This document shows, piece after piece, positions 42,852-50,921 of a DNA stretch of 64,000 nucleotides. The stretch is from NCBI RefSeq assembly GCF_014701095.1, contig NZ_AP023439.1, positions 868,001 through 932,000 of the forward strand, in the 5' to 3' direction. Each line of letters opens with the position of its first letter. The first letter of the stretch is position 1. The translations under genes and the position numbers were made by a program. This stretch comes from Streptomyces tuirus (GTDB lineage Bacteria > Actinomycetota > Actinomycetes > Streptomycetales > Streptomycetaceae). The notes beneath the pieces were generated by a model. That model was not told where the DNA came from. It searched no databases and saw only the letters and a program-made list of their open reading frames with translations.

Positions 42852-44682
42852 AGGCATCGGACGCCGGCACGACGGAGTGCACCGTCGTCACGGCGTCCGC
42901 CACGGTCGCGGTCGCCGGACCGAGGACGCCGGGGCCGGGCCCCGAGGCCTCCTCGTCGGCGCCGGGCTCGGCGTCCTCGCAGCAGCCGACCTGCGCGAAC
43001 TTCGTCTCGTAGCGCTTCTGCGGCAGGTTCCGGGACGTGGTGTCCGGCGGTCCCGACGGGGCGTCCTGGTGTCGCCGCGTGCGCTGTCCACGGTTCTCCC
43101 GCGGAGCGTCCTCGGCCCGCTTCTTCCGGGACTCCCCCGGGCCTGCGGGCGCGGCGGCCGGTTCCAGTGCCCAGCGTTGCGCCTCGGCCCCGTCGCGGCC
43201 GGTGACGATCACGTCCCGGCCCTTGCCGGCGCCGACGGCCAGCCCCTTGCCACCGCGGGGCAGGAGTTCGCCGCGCACGGTCAGGTCGTAGCGGACGACT
43301 CCGGCGTGCACGAGGCAGGCGGCCAGGACGACCGAGCCCTCGGCCGGGTCCGAGCCCAGGCACAGGGCGGGGTCGGCGGCGCTGCGCAGGACACCGTCGT
43401 CCCGGTAGGACCACTGCTGGGCCCCGCCCCCGGAGCAGGCGGCCAGCACCAGGGGCGCGTCCACGCGGACCCGCCCGCCCAGGACGTCGAGACATCGGCC
43501 GTCGTCGAGGTTGCGCAGCCGCCCCCGGCCCACTTCGGCGGGGCCGCCGACGGAGGCGGCCGACGGTGAACCGGCGGACCCGGACCGGCTGGAGTCCGGT
43601 TCCACGGACGAGGGGCCCGCGCTGTCCGGGTCGACGGAGTGGCCGCTGACCGCGCCCCAGGTGGCGTGCGGGCCGGCGGTGCCGCTCTCCTCCGTCCAGC
43701 CCCGGGCGGCGAGCAGGGTGGCGAGCAGCACGAGGGAGGTCACCCCGACCGCGGCGGCCAGCGCCTTCGTGTGCCTCCTCGGTGTCCCGGGCCGGCCGGT
43801 CGCCGGCAGGTCATGGGGCCGGAGGCGGTGGCGTCCGCCCGCGGGCAGAGCGCCCCTGCCCGCGTCGCGGCCCGGCCGTGACTCCAGGTAGCGGCGGGCG
43901 CCCCAGCCGAGCACCGTCTCGACGAGCAGGTCTCCCAGACCGCCCTCGAAATGACTGAGTTGTTCGGCGGCGTGGCGGCAGTAGCGGCAGGCCATGAGAT
44001 GCCGCTGCACATCCGGCAGCAAGGCCCCGCCGCGACGCATGGGAACGTCCAGCAGGCGGTTGTAATAGCGGCATTCCCGCGTCGGTGCGAGTTCCCGGTG
44101 CGCGCGTACGCACCCGGTCCGGAATTGCTCGCGCGCCTGCTCCAGGGCGGCCGACGCGGTGGCGGCGTCCACTCCGATCAGACCGGCCGGTACGGATATG
44201 GTCTCGGCCTCGACCTCCGTGTGCCAGAGCAGGCATTGGGAAGCCCCGGGAAGGCTCCGGAATGCACGCTCCGCGAGGCGCCGCCTTTCGGGTGTCCCGG
44301 GGCGGGCGGCACGCAGACCGCGCCCGCCGACGGTTTTGCGGAGTTCCGGCAGCACGGTGGAAATGCCGTCGTCGGCGGCCCACTCCCCGACCGTTTCCCG
44401 GACGGCGGTGAGCAGCCGCGGACGCAGGGCGCCGCCGCCCGGCCGGGCCAGTTCCCTGCGGAAGGCGGCGGCTGCCGCCATGGACGCGGAGTCTTCCGGG
44501 GCCGCGAGGCAGATCACGGCGTATTCGTAGACCGCGCGCCAGTGCCGCGCCAGCAACAGCGCGACGGCGCGCGGCCCTTCGGCGGGTTCGCCGACCCGGG
44601 CGAGAAGATTGCGATCGGACTCCGCGGGCCCCGCTCCAGGTCGTGGCGGGAACGGCGGGCGTGGGGGGTGGGGGGATTGCAC
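42820..44682 (-). CDS. sigma-like/zinc-finger membrane protein with extracellular ricin-type lectin domain
   Basis: The 620-residue protein has a degenerate sigma-70-like N-terminus (region 2-like LLARHWRAVYEYAVICLA, region 4-like LPGASQCLLWHTEVEAET). A zinc-finger anti-sigma motif (HLMACRYCRHAAEQL) follows, then one membrane helix (KALAAAVGVTSLVLLATLLAARG, near residue 300), a linker, a ricin-B lectin domain (AQQWSYRDDG, AQRWALEP, about 390-520) and a disordered tail of about 100 residues. The design resembles ECF sigma factors fused to their anti-sigma and a sugar sensor. GTG 44682 follows GGAAGGA; GTG 44802 is an alternative. Confidence 0.75.
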   Translation of the reverse strand: MQSPHPPRPPFPPRPGAGPAESDRNLLARVGEPAEGPRAVALLLARHWRAVYEYAVICLAAPEDSASMAAAAAFRRELARPGGGALRPRLLTAVRETVGEWAADDGISTVLPELRKTVGGRGLRAARPGTPERRRLAERAFRSLPGASQCLLWHTEVEAETISVPAGLIGVDAATASAALEQAREQFRTGCVRAHRELAPTRECRYYNRLLDVPMRRGGALLPDVQRHLMACRYCRHAAEQLSHFEGGLGDLLVETVLGWGARRYLESRPGRDAGRGALPAGGRHRLRPHDLPATGRPGTPRRHTKALAAAVGVTSLVLLATLLAARGWTEESGTAGPHATWGAVSGHSVDPDSAGPSSVEPDSSRSGSAGSPSAASVGGPAEVGRGRLRNLDDGRCLDVLGGRVRVDAPLVLAACSGGGAQQWSYRDDGVLRSAADPALCLGSDPAEGSVVLAACLVHAGVVRYDLTVRGELLPRGGKGLAVGAGKGRDVIVTGRDGAEAQRWALEPAAAPAGPGESRKKRAEDAPRENRGQRTRRHQDAPSGPPDTTSRNLPQKRYETKFAQVGCCEDAEPGADEEASGPGPGVLGPATATVADAVTTVHSVVPASDASTAVRSVALP

Positions 44683-44839
44683 GGAACCATGTCCTTCCAG
44701 CCGCAGAACGGCATGCGAAGTGCGCGTCCGTCGGAAAGCAGGTGGGTGATTGGTGCATACCTGAGCCGGGTCAGCTGCGGACTCGGCTGTGAGGCGGCTC
44801 ACTTTCGCACATACGACTGATAGGTAACAAGGAGTTCGG

Positions 44840-45082
44840 ATGACGCAGATTCAAAACGAGGGGAATTCAGATCTGTTACCGGCGGTATCCGTACCGGCTT
44901 TCGAAAACATGGCCGCCGGGCACGGCAAGTTGTGTGCACACAAAGGCGGTTGGTCCACGAAATCTCCAACTCCCCAGCGCGCTCCCATACGGCTCTCGGC
45001 CCGCTCCCAGCTCCGCGCGCCTGCCCTACGACACGGGCGACAAGGCCGAGTACCTGCGCACCGAGGTCAGGCTGGCGTGTGA
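44840..45082 (+). CDS. small hypothetical ORF with ideal ribosome-binding site and a TTA codon
   Basis: The 80-codon frame starts at ATG 44840 behind an excellent AAGGAG (seven bases upstream) and begins MTQIQNEGNSDLLPAVSVPA. It contains a TTA leucine codon at codon 13 (44876-44878), which in Streptomyces would need the bldA tRNA. After about 45000 the third-position GC bias moves to the overlapping frame that ends at 45179, so the real product may switch frame or the gene is broken. It is divergent from the sigma-like/lectin gene. Function is unknown. Confidence 0.4.
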   Translation: MTQIQNEGNSDLLPAVSVPAFENMAAGHGKLCAHKGGWSTKSPTPQRAPIRLSARSQLRAPALRHGRQGRVPAHRGQAGV

Positions 45083-45179
45083 ACGGCCCGACCCGGGGCC
45101 GGAGATCGTCGCGCGGCTCAGGGGGTTCCTCCGGGGGCTGGACGGAGCGCGCCCCGGGCACCGGGACATGGCGGCCTGA
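44934..45179 (+). CDS. small hypothetical ORF, frame overlapping 44840-45082
   Basis: This frame from GTG 44934 has the stronger coding signature after about 45000: third positions are nearly all G/C, and the encoded stretch SSARLPYDTGDKAEYLRTEV followed by RLRGFLRGLDG looks like a real small helical protein. The first 20 codons are not coding-like and the GTG has no ribosome-binding site. It is best explained as the distal half of the gene starting at 44840 after a frameshift. It is followed by a terminator at 45190-45208. Confidence 0.4.
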   Translation: MHTKAVGPRNLQLPSALPYGSRPAPSSARLPYDTGDKAEYLRTEVRLACERPDPGPEIVARLRGFLRGLDGARPGHRDMAA

Positions 45180-45189
45180 CATGCGAAAG

Positions 45190-45208
45190 CCCCGGCACCC
45201 GGCCGGGG
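45190..45208 (+). terminator. hairpin terminator after the small ORFs
   Basis: CCCCGGC (45190-45196) pairs with GCCGGGG (45202-45208) around the loop ACCCG, eleven bases after the stop at 45179. There is no U-tract, as is common in Streptomyces. Confidence 0.5.
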
Positions 45209-45230
45209 TCGCGCATCTGCGGCACCTGAT

Positions 45231-45425
45231 CAGCCACCGAGCCACCATGCACGGGCGACCACTCTTCAGTCATCGAACCGCCATGCACGGGCGACCACCT
45301 CTTCAGCCACCGAGCCGCCAGGCACGGGCGACCACTCTTCAGCCCCCGAGCCGCCAGGCACGGGCGACCACTCTTCAGCCGTCGGGCCGCCAGGCATGGG
45401 CAGCCACCTCGTCGGGCCGCAGGAT
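45231..45425. repeat. 36-37 bp tandem repeat array (five and a half units)
   Basis: Units start at 45231, 45267, 45304, 45340 and 45376, each close to CAGCCACCGAGCCGCCAGGC followed by ACGGGCGACCACTCTT; a partial unit follows at about 45412. The array lies in the gap between a small ORF and the convergent thioesterase. No reading frame or spacer structure was found in it. Confidence 0.75.
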
Positions 45426-45442
45426 CCCGGGCGACCGACTGG

Positions 45443-45895
45443 TCAGCCGTTCGGCCGCAGGGTCCACACCACGGTCATCTCGCCCGTCACGGCACCGTCG
45501 GCCCGCTGGATGGCGATGGTCACCGGGAACTCGGGGCGCTCACCGGCGTCCAGCTGCGCGACGACCTCGGTGGCCGGGCGGCCCAGAGTGGCCGTGGCGG
45601 TGACGGCACCCATCGCCAGCTTCTTGTAGGAGATCTCGGCGCTGACGGCGAGCGGCACGGCGCGCGAGAGCTGGTCTCCGAACGCGGCCAGCACGATCGC
45701 GCCGCTGGCGGACTCACCGAGCGTGAACATCGCGCCGGCGTGCGGGCCGCCCACGTGGTTGTGGTAGTCGCCCTGGTCGGGCAGCGACACCACGGCTCGC
45801 TCCGGCGAGGTCTCGAGGAACTCGAGGTTCAGCGTGCGGGCCATGGGAACCGTGGCGGCGAGCATCTCGCCGATGGACATCTGGTCTGCGCTCAT
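45443..45895 (-). CDS. hotdog-fold thioesterase (PaaI/DUF4442-like)
   Basis: The 150-residue hotdog-fold protein has YHNHVGGPHAGAMFTLGESA (residues 43-62), a hallmark helix of the DUF4442/PaaI-type thioesterase group, and AVSAEISYKKLAMGAV. It would hydrolyse acyl-CoA or a related thioester in the cytoplasm. The start ATG 45895 is directly preceded by the palindrome at 45905-45918, shared with the thiolase gene, which points to co-regulation with fatty-acid breakdown. Confidence 0.88.
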   Translation of the reverse strand: MSADQMSIGEMLAATVPMARTLNLEFLETSPERAVVSLPDQGDYHNHVGGPHAGAMFTLGESASGAIVLAAFGDQLSRAVPLAVSAEISYKKLAMGAVTATATLGRPATEVVAQLDAGERPEFPVTIAIQRADGAVTGEMTVVWTLRPNG

Positions 45896-45904
45896 GGCCG
45901 CATG

Positions 45905-45918
45905 TTACTCACGAGTAG
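45905..45918. promoter_or_regulatory. 14-bp palindrome, candidate acyl-CoA regulon operator (thioesterase)
   Basis: TTACTCACGAGTAG lies ten bases upstream of the thioesterase ATG. Its reverse complement matches the site before the thiolase gene at 11 of 14 positions. The TACTC/GAGTA arms are typical of TetR-family operators controlling acyl-CoA genes in actinobacteria. The regulator is not encoded nearby. The rest of the gap to 46054 shows nothing. Confidence 0.5.
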
Positions 45919-46054
45919 AGACGGCTGGCCAGGCCGGTGTGACGACCGGCGCATCGGTCCGCACCACATCCGCACCGCCCTGCCCCCGAGTTGCTACGTC
46001 TCCGTCCACGGGCAGTGACCGAATCGTGTCGGGGCGCGGCTAGGGTGGCTGCTC

Positions 46055-47065
46055 ATGTGGCCAGGACAGCAGCCGCCCGGGGGCGAGCAGAACCCGCAAG
46101 CGAACAACCCGTACCAGCAGCCGGGGTACCAGCAGCCGAATCCGTACCAGCAGCCGGGGTACCAGCAGCAGCCCAACCCCTATGGGCAGCAGCCGCAGTG
46201 GGGCACCCCCGCGCCGGCCGGCGCACCGCAGTCCCCGCAGGGCGGTGGCGGCGGCCGGACGAAGCTGGTCGCGATCATCGCCGCCACGGCCGTGGTCGTG
46301 GCGGCCGGTGTCACCGGCTTCCTGGTGCTGGGCGGCGACAAGGACGACACGGCGGACGGCGGCACGAAGGGCAAGGGCGGCACCACGTCGTCGAGCCCGT
46401 CGGCCGATGAGCCCAGCGCCCCCGCCACGGGCGACAACCCCCGCGGCGGCGAGGACGCCAAGCCCATGGTCAAGGGCTGGAAGGTCGTCATCAACCCCAA
46501 GTGGGGCACGGCCTTCGACGTCCCGGCCGACTGGGAGGTGGCGTCCCCGACGTCGTCCGTGTTCTTCGAGGACGAGAAGTCCGACGACGGCAAGCCGCTG
46601 ATCACCATGTCGGCGCCGGCGTTCTACAAGTCCGAGTGGTGCACGAGCGACGACGACAAGGACGGCAGGACCGAGACCGAGTCCCTGGCCGGGGCGGGCA
46701 CCAAGGGTGCCGACGGCGCCAAGGACACGGACGAGGTCGCGGTCAACCAGGTGGCCTGGTGGGTGTACGGCGGCTACACCCAGCCGGACAAGAAGAGCGT
46801 CAAGACCGACGACAAGGCCAAGCCGTACACCACCGCCTCGGGCGTGAAGGGCAGCGTCGCCTGGGCGCACTCGGAGAACACGCCCGACACGGGCAAGTGC
46901 GCGAGCGACGGCAAGGCGATCACGTTCGGCTTCAAGAACTCCGCCGGTGACTTCGTCGCATGGAGCTTCTTCGGCGCCAAGGGCGTCAAGGGCGAGGTGC
47001 CCGAGAAGACCGTCCTGAAGATCCTCAGCACGGTCCGGCTGCACGGTGAGCCGACCGGCGGCTGA
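46055..47065 (+). CDS. membrane-anchored protein with proline/glutamine-rich N-terminus
   Basis: The 336-residue protein has a cytoplasmic N-terminus (residues 1-65) of NPYQQPGYQQP repeats, one membrane helix (LVAIIAATAVVVAAGVTGFLVLGG, about 68-91), a short linker rich in Gly/Ser/Thr and an extracytoplasmic domain of about 220 residues with WCTSDDD and a CASDG Cys that may form a disulfide. It resembles many Streptomyces surface proteins whose role is unknown. A strong terminator follows at 47078-47109. Confidence 0.9.
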   Translation: MWPGQQPPGGEQNPQANNPYQQPGYQQPNPYQQPGYQQQPNPYGQQPQWGTPAPAGAPQSPQGGGGGRTKLVAIIAATAVVVAAGVTGFLVLGGDKDDTADGGTKGKGGTTSSSPSADEPSAPATGDNPRGGEDAKPMVKGWKVVINPKWGTAFDVPADWEVASPTSSVFFEDEKSDDGKPLITMSAPAFYKSEWCTSDDDKDGRTETESLAGAGTKGADGAKDTDEVAVNQVAWWVYGGYTQPDKKSVKTDDKAKPYTTASGVKGSVAWAHSENTPDTGKCASDGKAITFGFKNSAGDFVAWSFFGAKGVKGEVPEKTVLKILSTVRLHGEPTGG

Positions 47066-47077
47066 CCCGGAAACGCA

Positions 47078-47109
47078 ACGGGCCCGCCCCTGCCGAGGGG
47101 CGGGCCCGT
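47078..47109 (+). terminator. strong hairpin terminator
   Basis: ACGGGCCCGCCCCT (47078-47091) pairs perfectly with AGGGGCGGGCCCGT (47096-47109) across a GCCG loop, 12 bases after the stop of the membrane-anchored protein gene. There is no U-tract. Confidence 0.85.
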
Positions 47110-47184
47110 CTCACCGGAGCGTCGTGACGGGCGTCAGCCCCTCGGGTACCCGCGGCAGACCCGGCGGCCCGAGATGGAGTCGGT

Positions 47185-47214
47185 TTGGCAGGACGGGCCT
47201 CCAGCGGCGATAGT
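47185..47214 (+). promoter_or_regulatory. promoter of the MFS transporter gene
   Basis: TTGGCA (47185-47190) and GATAGT (47209-47214) are separated by 18 bases. The start of transcription would fall at or next to GTG 47221, so the mRNA is probably leaderless. Confidence 0.5.
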
Positions 47215-47220
47215 CGGCCG

Positions 47221-48525
47221 GTGACGTCCCCGACCGCCTCCTCCCGGAGCCCCCGAAGACCTGCCTGGGCGGGCCGCAACTACTCCCTGCTGACCGCCGC
47301 CGCGGTCGTCACCGGCCTGGGCAGCCACGGCGCCCTGGTGGCGGCGGCGTTCGCGGTCATCGAAACGGGCGGCGACGGCGGTGACGTCGGCCTGGTGGCG
47401 GCGGCGCGGACCCTGCCGCTCGTGCTGTTCCTGCTGATCGGCGGCGCCGTCGCGGACCGGCTGCCCCGGCACCGGGTGATGGTCGCGGCCAACGTCCTGA
47501 ACTGCCTCTCGCAGGCGGCCTTCGCCGTCCTGGTGCTGACCGGGGAGCCCCGGCTGTGGCACATGATGCTGCTCGCCGCGCTCGGCGGTACCGGCCAGGC
47601 CTTCTTCGGCCCGGCCGCCGAGGGCATGCTGATGTCCTCGGTCGAGGGCGAGCACGCGGGTCGCGCGTTCGCGGTGTTCCGGATGGCGATGCAGGGCGCG
47701 GTCCTCGGCGGTGCCGCGCTGGGCGGCGCCATGGTCGCGGCGATCGGGCCCGGCTGGGTGCTCGCGGCGGACGCGGCGGCCTTCGCGCTCGCCGGGGCGC
47801 TGCGGGCCTTCCTCGACGTCGGCCACATCCCGCCCCGCGCGCCGGGCGGCGGCCTGATCGCCGATCTGCGGGACGGCTGGCAGGAGTTCGCCGGCCGCCC
47901 CTGGCTGTGGGGCATCGTCGTCCAGTTCTCCATCGCCAACGCGGTCGTCGCCGCCGCGGACGCGGTCTACGGCCCGCTCGTCGCCCGCGACCACCTCGGC
48001 GGCGCGGCTCCCTGGGGACTGGCCCTGGGCGCGTTCGGCGCGGGCACGGTCGCCGGCGCCCTGCTCATGACGCGCTGGAAGCCCCGCCGTCTCCTCCTCG
48101 CCGGCACCCTGTGCGTGTTCCCCCTGGCCCTGCCCTCGGCCGCCCTCGCCGTGCCGGTGCCGATCGGTGTCCTGTTCGGGGTGATGTTCGTCGCCGGCGC
48201 GACGGTGGAGGTGTTCGGCGTCTCCTGGATGACGGCCCTGCACCAGGAGATCCCCGAGCACAAGCTCTCCCGCGTCTCGGCGTACGACTGGTTCGGCTCC
48301 GTCGCGCTGGTCCCCCTCGCCACGGCCGCGGCCGGCCCCGCGGAGGAGGCCGTCGGCCGCACGGCGGCCCTGTGGGGCTGCGCCGGTCTCGTCGTCCTGG
48401 TCACGGCGGCCGTGCTGTGCGTACCGGACGTCCGCAATCTGCGCCGCCGGACCACCCCGGTGGCCCGGGGCGGCGGCGAGCGTGCCTCAGCCGATGCCGA
48501 ACGCCCCGTCGGGGGGCTCGGGTGA
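47221..48525 (+). CDS. MFS transporter
   Basis: The 434-residue protein has 10-12 membrane helices and the MFS motif around VADRLPRHRVMVAANVLN (loop 2-3), as in the DHA/enterobactin-exporter-like families. It is a secondary transporter, probably an exporter; the substrate is not readable. GTG 47221 is placed by the -35/-10 pair that makes the message leaderless; a longer frame to 47185 overlaps the promoter. Its 3' end overlaps the convergent methyltransferase-like gene by 39 bases. Confidence 0.92.
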   Translation: MTSPTASSRSPRRPAWAGRNYSLLTAAAVVTGLGSHGALVAAAFAVIETGGDGGDVGLVAAARTLPLVLFLLIGGAVADRLPRHRVMVAANVLNCLSQAAFAVLVLTGEPRLWHMMLLAALGGTGQAFFGPAAEGMLMSSVEGEHAGRAFAVFRMAMQGAVLGGAALGGAMVAAIGPGWVLAADAAAFALAGALRAFLDVGHIPPRAPGGGLIADLRDGWQEFAGRPWLWGIVVQFSIANAVVAAADAVYGPLVARDHLGGAAPWGLALGAFGAGTVAGALLMTRWKPRRLLLAGTLCVFPLALPSAALAVPVPIGVLFGVMFVAGATVEVFGVSWMTALHQEIPEHKLSRVSAYDWFGSVALVPLATAAAGPAEEAVGRTAALWGCAGLVVLVTAAVLCVPDVRNLRRRTTPVARGGGERASADAERPVGGLG

Positions 48526-49332
48526 CGGCACGGCGTCCTCGTCCCGCACCGCCCGCGCGCCCCCGATGAACTCCCGCAGCCTCGTGCCGTGTTCGACCCG
48601 GGCCGGGAAGACGTCGGCGGCGGTGAGCCGGGCCAGGGCGGCGACGTCGGCCGGCTGATGCCCGGCGACGAGCACGGCGTTCCCGAACCGCCGCCCCCGC
48701 AGCACGCCCGGCTCGGCGATCAGCACCAGTTCCTCGAAGGCGGTGGCGAGCGTGGCGAGTTGCGACCGCAGGAAGGCGAAGGGCGCGGCGTCGGGAAGAT
48801 TCGCGAGGTACACCCCGCTCCCCCGCAGCACCCGCGCGGCCTCACGGACGTAGGCGACGGAGGTGAGGTGCGCCGGCACCCGCGACCCGCTGAAGACGTC
48901 GGCGAGCAGAACGTCCGCCGAGGCCGAGGGAGCGCGCTCCAGCCAGGCCCGGGCGTCCGCCGCGTGCAGGGCGATACCCGCGCCCTCCGGCAACGGCAGA
49001 TGCTCGGACACCAGCTCCAGCAGCCCCCGGTCGGCCTCGACGACGTCCTGCCGCGATCCGGGCCGGGTCTCGGCCACGTACCGCGGCAGGGTCAGCGCCC
49101 CTCCCCCGAGATGCACCACGTCCAGCGCCCGCCCCGGCTCGGCCACGACGTCCAGCACATGCCCGAGCCGCCGCGTGTACTCGAACTCCAGGTGCGCGGG
49201 TTCGTCGAGGTCGACATAGGACTGCGGCGCCCCGTCCACGGTGAGCAGCCAGGCCCGTTCCCGGTCGACGTCGGGCATGAGCTTGGCGGTGCCGAAGTCG
49301 ACGACACGGGAGACAGGGAGCAGCTCGTTCAC
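48487..49332 (-). CDS. spermidine synthase-like methyltransferase-fold protein
   Basis: The 281-residue Rossmann methyltransferase-fold protein has VVHLGGGALTLPRYVA (about 75-90), the nucleotide motif of spermidine synthase homologues, then VVEADRGLLEL and DVLLADVFSG. It resembles SpeE but lacks clear polyamine-site residues, so a different transferase activity is possible. GTG 49332 is preferred; an extension to 49386 runs through a dispersed GC-rich repeat and is unlikely. The last 39 bases overlap the convergent MFS gene. Confidence 0.85.
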   Translation of the reverse strand: MNELLPVSRVVDFGTAKLMPDVDRERAWLLTVDGAPQSYVDLDEPAHLEFEYTRRLGHVLDVVAEPGRALDVVHLGGGALTLPRYVAETRPGSRQDVVEADRGLLELVSEHLPLPEGAGIALHAADARAWLERAPSASADVLLADVFSGSRVPAHLTSVAYVREAARVLRGSGVYLANLPDAAPFAFLRSQLATLATAFEELVLIAEPGVLRGRRFGNAVLVAGHQPADVAALARLTAADVFPARVEHGTRLREFIGGARAVRDEDAVPSPEPPDGAFGIG

Positions 49333-49347
49333 TGCCCCATTGTGTCG

Positions 49348-49386
49348 CGCCCCATAGGGGCGCGGGGAACTGCGCGACCAGCCCAC
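49348..49386. repeat. dispersed Streptomyces GC-rich element, copy 3
   Basis: CCCCATAGGGGCGCGGGGAA, followed by CTGCGCGACCAG, is the reverse complement of the core seen at 20311-20352. It lies between the end of tuf3 and the start of the spermidine synthase-like gene, and might act as a terminator or spacer. Confidence 0.65.
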
Positions 49387-49410
49387 GGCGGCCCACAGTT
49401 CCCCGCAACC

Positions 49411-50580
49411 TCATACGACCGCTGTCACGGTCCCCGCCCCCACAGTCCGCCCGCCCTCACGGATCGCGAACCCGAGCCCCGCCTCCAACGGCACGTCCCT
49501 CCCCAGCTCCACGGTCATCGCAACCGTCTCGCCGGGCCGGGCCACCGCCACCTCACCGAGGTCGACCACCCCCACCACATCCGCGGTCCGGATGTAGAAC
49601 TGCGGCCGGTACCCGGAGGAGACGGGCGTCGTACGCCCGCCCTCACGCGCGGACAGCACATACACCTGCGCCGTGAACCGGCGACTCGGCACGACACTCC
49701 CCGGCGCCGCGACCACATGCCCCCGCCGCACGGCATCGCGCGGCACTCCCCGCAACAGCAACGCCACGTTGTCCCCGGCCTGCGCCTCCTCCATCGGCTT
49801 CCCGAAGGTCTCCAGCCCCGTGACCACCGTCTCGACGGAGGCCCCGAGCACCTCGACCCGGTCACCGACGCGCACCACACCCCGCTCGACCGCCCCGGTC
49901 ACCACGGTCCCCCGCCCGGTGATGGTCAGCACGTTCTCCACGGGCAGCAGGAACGGCGCGTCCAGATACCGCTCCGGCATCGGCACATACGTGTCCACCG
50001 CGTCGAGCAGCGCCTCGACCGACGCCGTCCAGCGCGGGTCCCCCTCCAGCGCCTTCAGACCCGAGACGCGGACGACGGGGACGGAGTCGCCGCCGTAGCC
50101 GTGCGCGGTGAGCAGGTCGCGGACCTCCAGCTCGACCAGGTCGGTCAGCTCCTCGTCGCCCGCGTCGGCCTTGTTGAGGGCGACCACGATGTGGTCGACG
50201 CCCACCTGCCGGGCGAGCAGGACGTGTTCGGCCGTCTGCGGCATGATCCCGTCGAGCGCGGAGACGACCAGGATCGACCCGTCGAGCTGGGCGGCGCCGG
50301 TGACCATGTTCTTGACGTAGTCGGCGTGGCCCGGCATGTCGACGTGCGCGTAGTGCCGGGTGTCGGTCTCGTACTCCACGTGCGCGATGTTGATGGTGAT
50401 GCCGCGCGCCGCCTCCTCGGGGGCGCGGTCGATCCGGTCGAACGGCACGAACGCGCCACTGCCGCGGTCGGCCAGGACCTTGGTGATGGCTGCGGTCAAC
50501 GTGGTCTTGCCGTGGTCGACATGACCCATCGTGCCGATGTTGAGATGCGGTTTCGTACGGACATAAGCCGTTTTGGACAT
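49411..50580 (-). CDS. tuf3: elongation factor Tu, divergent third copy
   Basis: The 389-residue EF-Tu homologue has the G1 motif GHVDHGKT, the G3 region with [12 protein letters not shown] (usual DCPGH changed to DMPGH) and the G4 motif NKAD, plus EF-Tu domains 2 and 3. It is shorter and more diverged than the main EF-Tu, matching the third EF-Tu (tuf3) known from Streptomyces, which is linked to the stringent response. GAGGT sits at its ribosome-binding site. The roughly 340-base space upstream contains a long leader with an 8-bp inverted repeat (GGACCCCG/CGGGGTCC). Confidence 0.9.
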   Translation of the reverse strand: MSKTAYVRTKPHLNIGTMGHVDHGKTTLTAAITKVLADRGSGAFVPFDRIDRAPEEAARGITINIAHVEYETDTRHYAHVDMPGHADYVKNMVTGAAQLDGSILVVSALDGIMPQTAEHVLLARQVGVDHIVVALNKADAGDEELTDLVELEVRDLLTAHGYGGDSVPVVRVSGLKALEGDPRWTASVEALLDAVDTYVPMPERYLDAPFLLPVENVLTITGRGTVVTGAVERGVVRVGDRVEVLGASVETVVTGLETFGKPMEEAQAGDNVALLLRGVPRDAVRRGHVVAAPGSVVPSRRFTAQVYVLSAREGGRTTPVSSGYRPQFYIRTADVVGVVDLGEVAVARPGETVAMTVELGRDVPLEAGLGFAIREGGRTVGAGTVTAVV

Positions 50581-50679
50581 GGCTGTACCTCGAAGCGTCT
50601 GCTCGGCGAAGAAGAAGTGGGACCCCGAGGACCTGCCCGACCCTCCCCTTGCGGGGTCCGCCGGACGAACCGGAGAGGG

Positions 50680-50793
50680 TCAGCTTCGGGCGCCGTCCAT
50701 GACGGCCGTGAGATCGACGACGGCAGCCTTCGGGGCATCCGTGACCACGGATGCTGCGAGGGTGAAGGCGTGCCGGAACATGCCGTCGATCAT
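50680..50793 (-). CDS. possible 37-codon leader ORF upstream of tuf3
   Basis: A minus-strand frame of 37 codons starts with ATG 50793 behind GAGG (nine bases) and encodes MIDGMFRHAFTLAASVVTDA and a short tail. About three quarters of its third positions are G/C. It ends 100 bases before tuf3. It may be a leader peptide or chance. The rest of the space 50581-50921 holds an inverted repeat and no other gene I can see. Confidence 0.25.
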   Translation of the reverse strand: MIDGMFRHAFTLAASVVTDAPKAAVVDLTAVMDGARS

Positions 50794-50921
50794 CGCCGAC
50801 GCCTCACCGCACGTCGAATGGTTTTCGTCCGCCCCGCGCACAGGCGCGCGGGCCGGGGGTTGTGACGCCGGTGAGACGAACCATACGGCGATCACACACA
50901 TTTGTCGGTTAGTGTCACCGG

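Noticed and set aside
45231..45425. A CRISPR array
   Set aside because: The 36-bp repeats follow each other without spacers and no cas genes are near.
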